Assembly: GCF_002282855.1 (NCBI RefSeq)
Contig: NZ_NRIR01000007.1
Coordinates: 124,001 to 188,000, forward strand
From: Paraferrimonas sedimenticola
GTDB lineage: Bacteria > Pseudomonadota > Gammaproteobacteria > Enterobacterales > Shewanellaceae
Reading direction: 5' to 3'
Length of the DNA: 64,000 bases
The notes below the pieces were generated by a model. The model did not search any database, was not told the DNA's origin, and was given only the letters and a program-made list of their open reading frames with translations. The translations under genes and the position numbers were made by a program. Below are positions 63,745 to 64,000 of the stretch, piece by piece (position 1 is the stretch's first letter; each line of letters opens with the position of its first letter).

Positions 63745-64000
63745 TTATTGCGGCACACTTAAATTAATTTCTACCAGTTGACCGTCACGCTCGACCATTA
63801 CCGACACGTCAGTTAGCTCGGCTAATTGAGACATGACTTCCATCGCTTGAATCGCGTCAGTAAGGTCGTAGCCGTTAATCGATTTCGCCAAATCGTTGGC
63901 GTTAAATCCGGCTTCTTTGAATAGCTTAGGATCTTTTCCGGGATTTAAGCGATATCCCAGAGTTTCACCTGCGCGCGTGACAGGCGTAATATTGATAAGG
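63745..64000 (-). CDS. gspC: Type II secretion protein C, C-terminal part (cut by the window end)
   Basis: The last 85 residues of GspC, continuing past the window end. They show the homology-region/PDZ pattern: ITPVTRAGETLGYRLNPGKD, then DLAKSINGYDLTDAIQAMEVM, and end ...VEINLSVPQ before TAA (63745-63747). GspC links the inner platform to the secretin. It is the first gene of the operon order CDEFGHIJKLMN; its promoter is outside. Confidence 0.9.
   Translation of the reverse strand, partial: LINITPVTRAGETLGYRLNPGKDPKLFKEAGFNANDLAKSINGYDLTDAIQAMEVMSQLAELTDVSVMVERDGQLVEINLSVPQ

Overview
The window is chromosomal DNA of a free-living, probably marine, heterotrophic gammaproteobacterium. The evidence is the dusB-fis operon, nudE-cysQ pair, complete gsp type II secretion operon, ZntR-like regulator, Anr/FNR-like and CRP-like sites, and moderate GC content with dense, short-spaced operons. 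A storage-lipid cluster (wax ester synthase, fatty acyl-CoA reductase, phasins) together with xylose and xylan genes fits a polysaccharide-degrading marine lineage. I cannot name the genus. I see no rRNA, tRNA, CRISPR array, insertion sequence or prophage.

Layout. 0.1-11.4 kb: mixed housekeeping and accessory genes: a secreted retropepsin-like protease, a medium-chain reductase, a stand-alone second-type EF-G, two tandem glycine-zipper lipoproteins, a YgeA-type racemase, a lipoprotein hydrolase and small enzymes. 11.4-14.9 kb: frdCAB, a fumarate reductase with a di-haem cytochrome b of the Wolinella type. 15.1-17.5 kb: prmA, then dusB-fis. 17.5-20.3 kb: small membrane and flavin proteins. 20.0-26.9 kb: a storage-lipid island with a PHA-system protein, two phasins, a WS/DGAT and an HSL-type hydrolase on the plus strand, converging on a minus-strand operon of fatty acyl-CoA reductase, DUF2505 protein and TetR regulator. 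An FNR-like box precedes each arm.

27.1-32.5 kb: an nfeD-SPFH-SPFH membrane operon preceded by paired 13-bp dyads, udp, elaA, and a zntR-like plus Cu/Zn permease operon with a textbook 20-bp-spacer MerR promoter. 32.8-38.9 kb: purHD, a His/Cys-repeat protein, a GGDEF-EAL protein and a PhyH dioxygenase. 38.9-49.5 kb: a xylose/xylan regulon (GH26-like enzyme, sugar/H+ symporter, Gfo/Idh dehydrogenase, aldose epimerase, GH43 xylosidase, LacI-type repressor, xylA, xylB) tied together by four good copies and one weak copy of the operator TGTTA-n-CG-n-TAACA. 49.6-52.5 kb: cysQ, nudE and a mepM-like peptidase. 53.1-64.0 kb: the gsp operon in the order C (cut by the window end) D E F G H I J K L M N.

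How it fits together. The T2SS can export enzymes such as the GH26-like hydrolase; oligosaccharides and xylose enter through the symporter and pass through XylA/XylB to the pentose phosphate pathway. Carbon can be stored as PHA or wax ester, and FNR-like sites suggest oxygen-linked control of storage. The fumarate reductase offers an anaerobic electron sink. These links are inference from gene content and sites.
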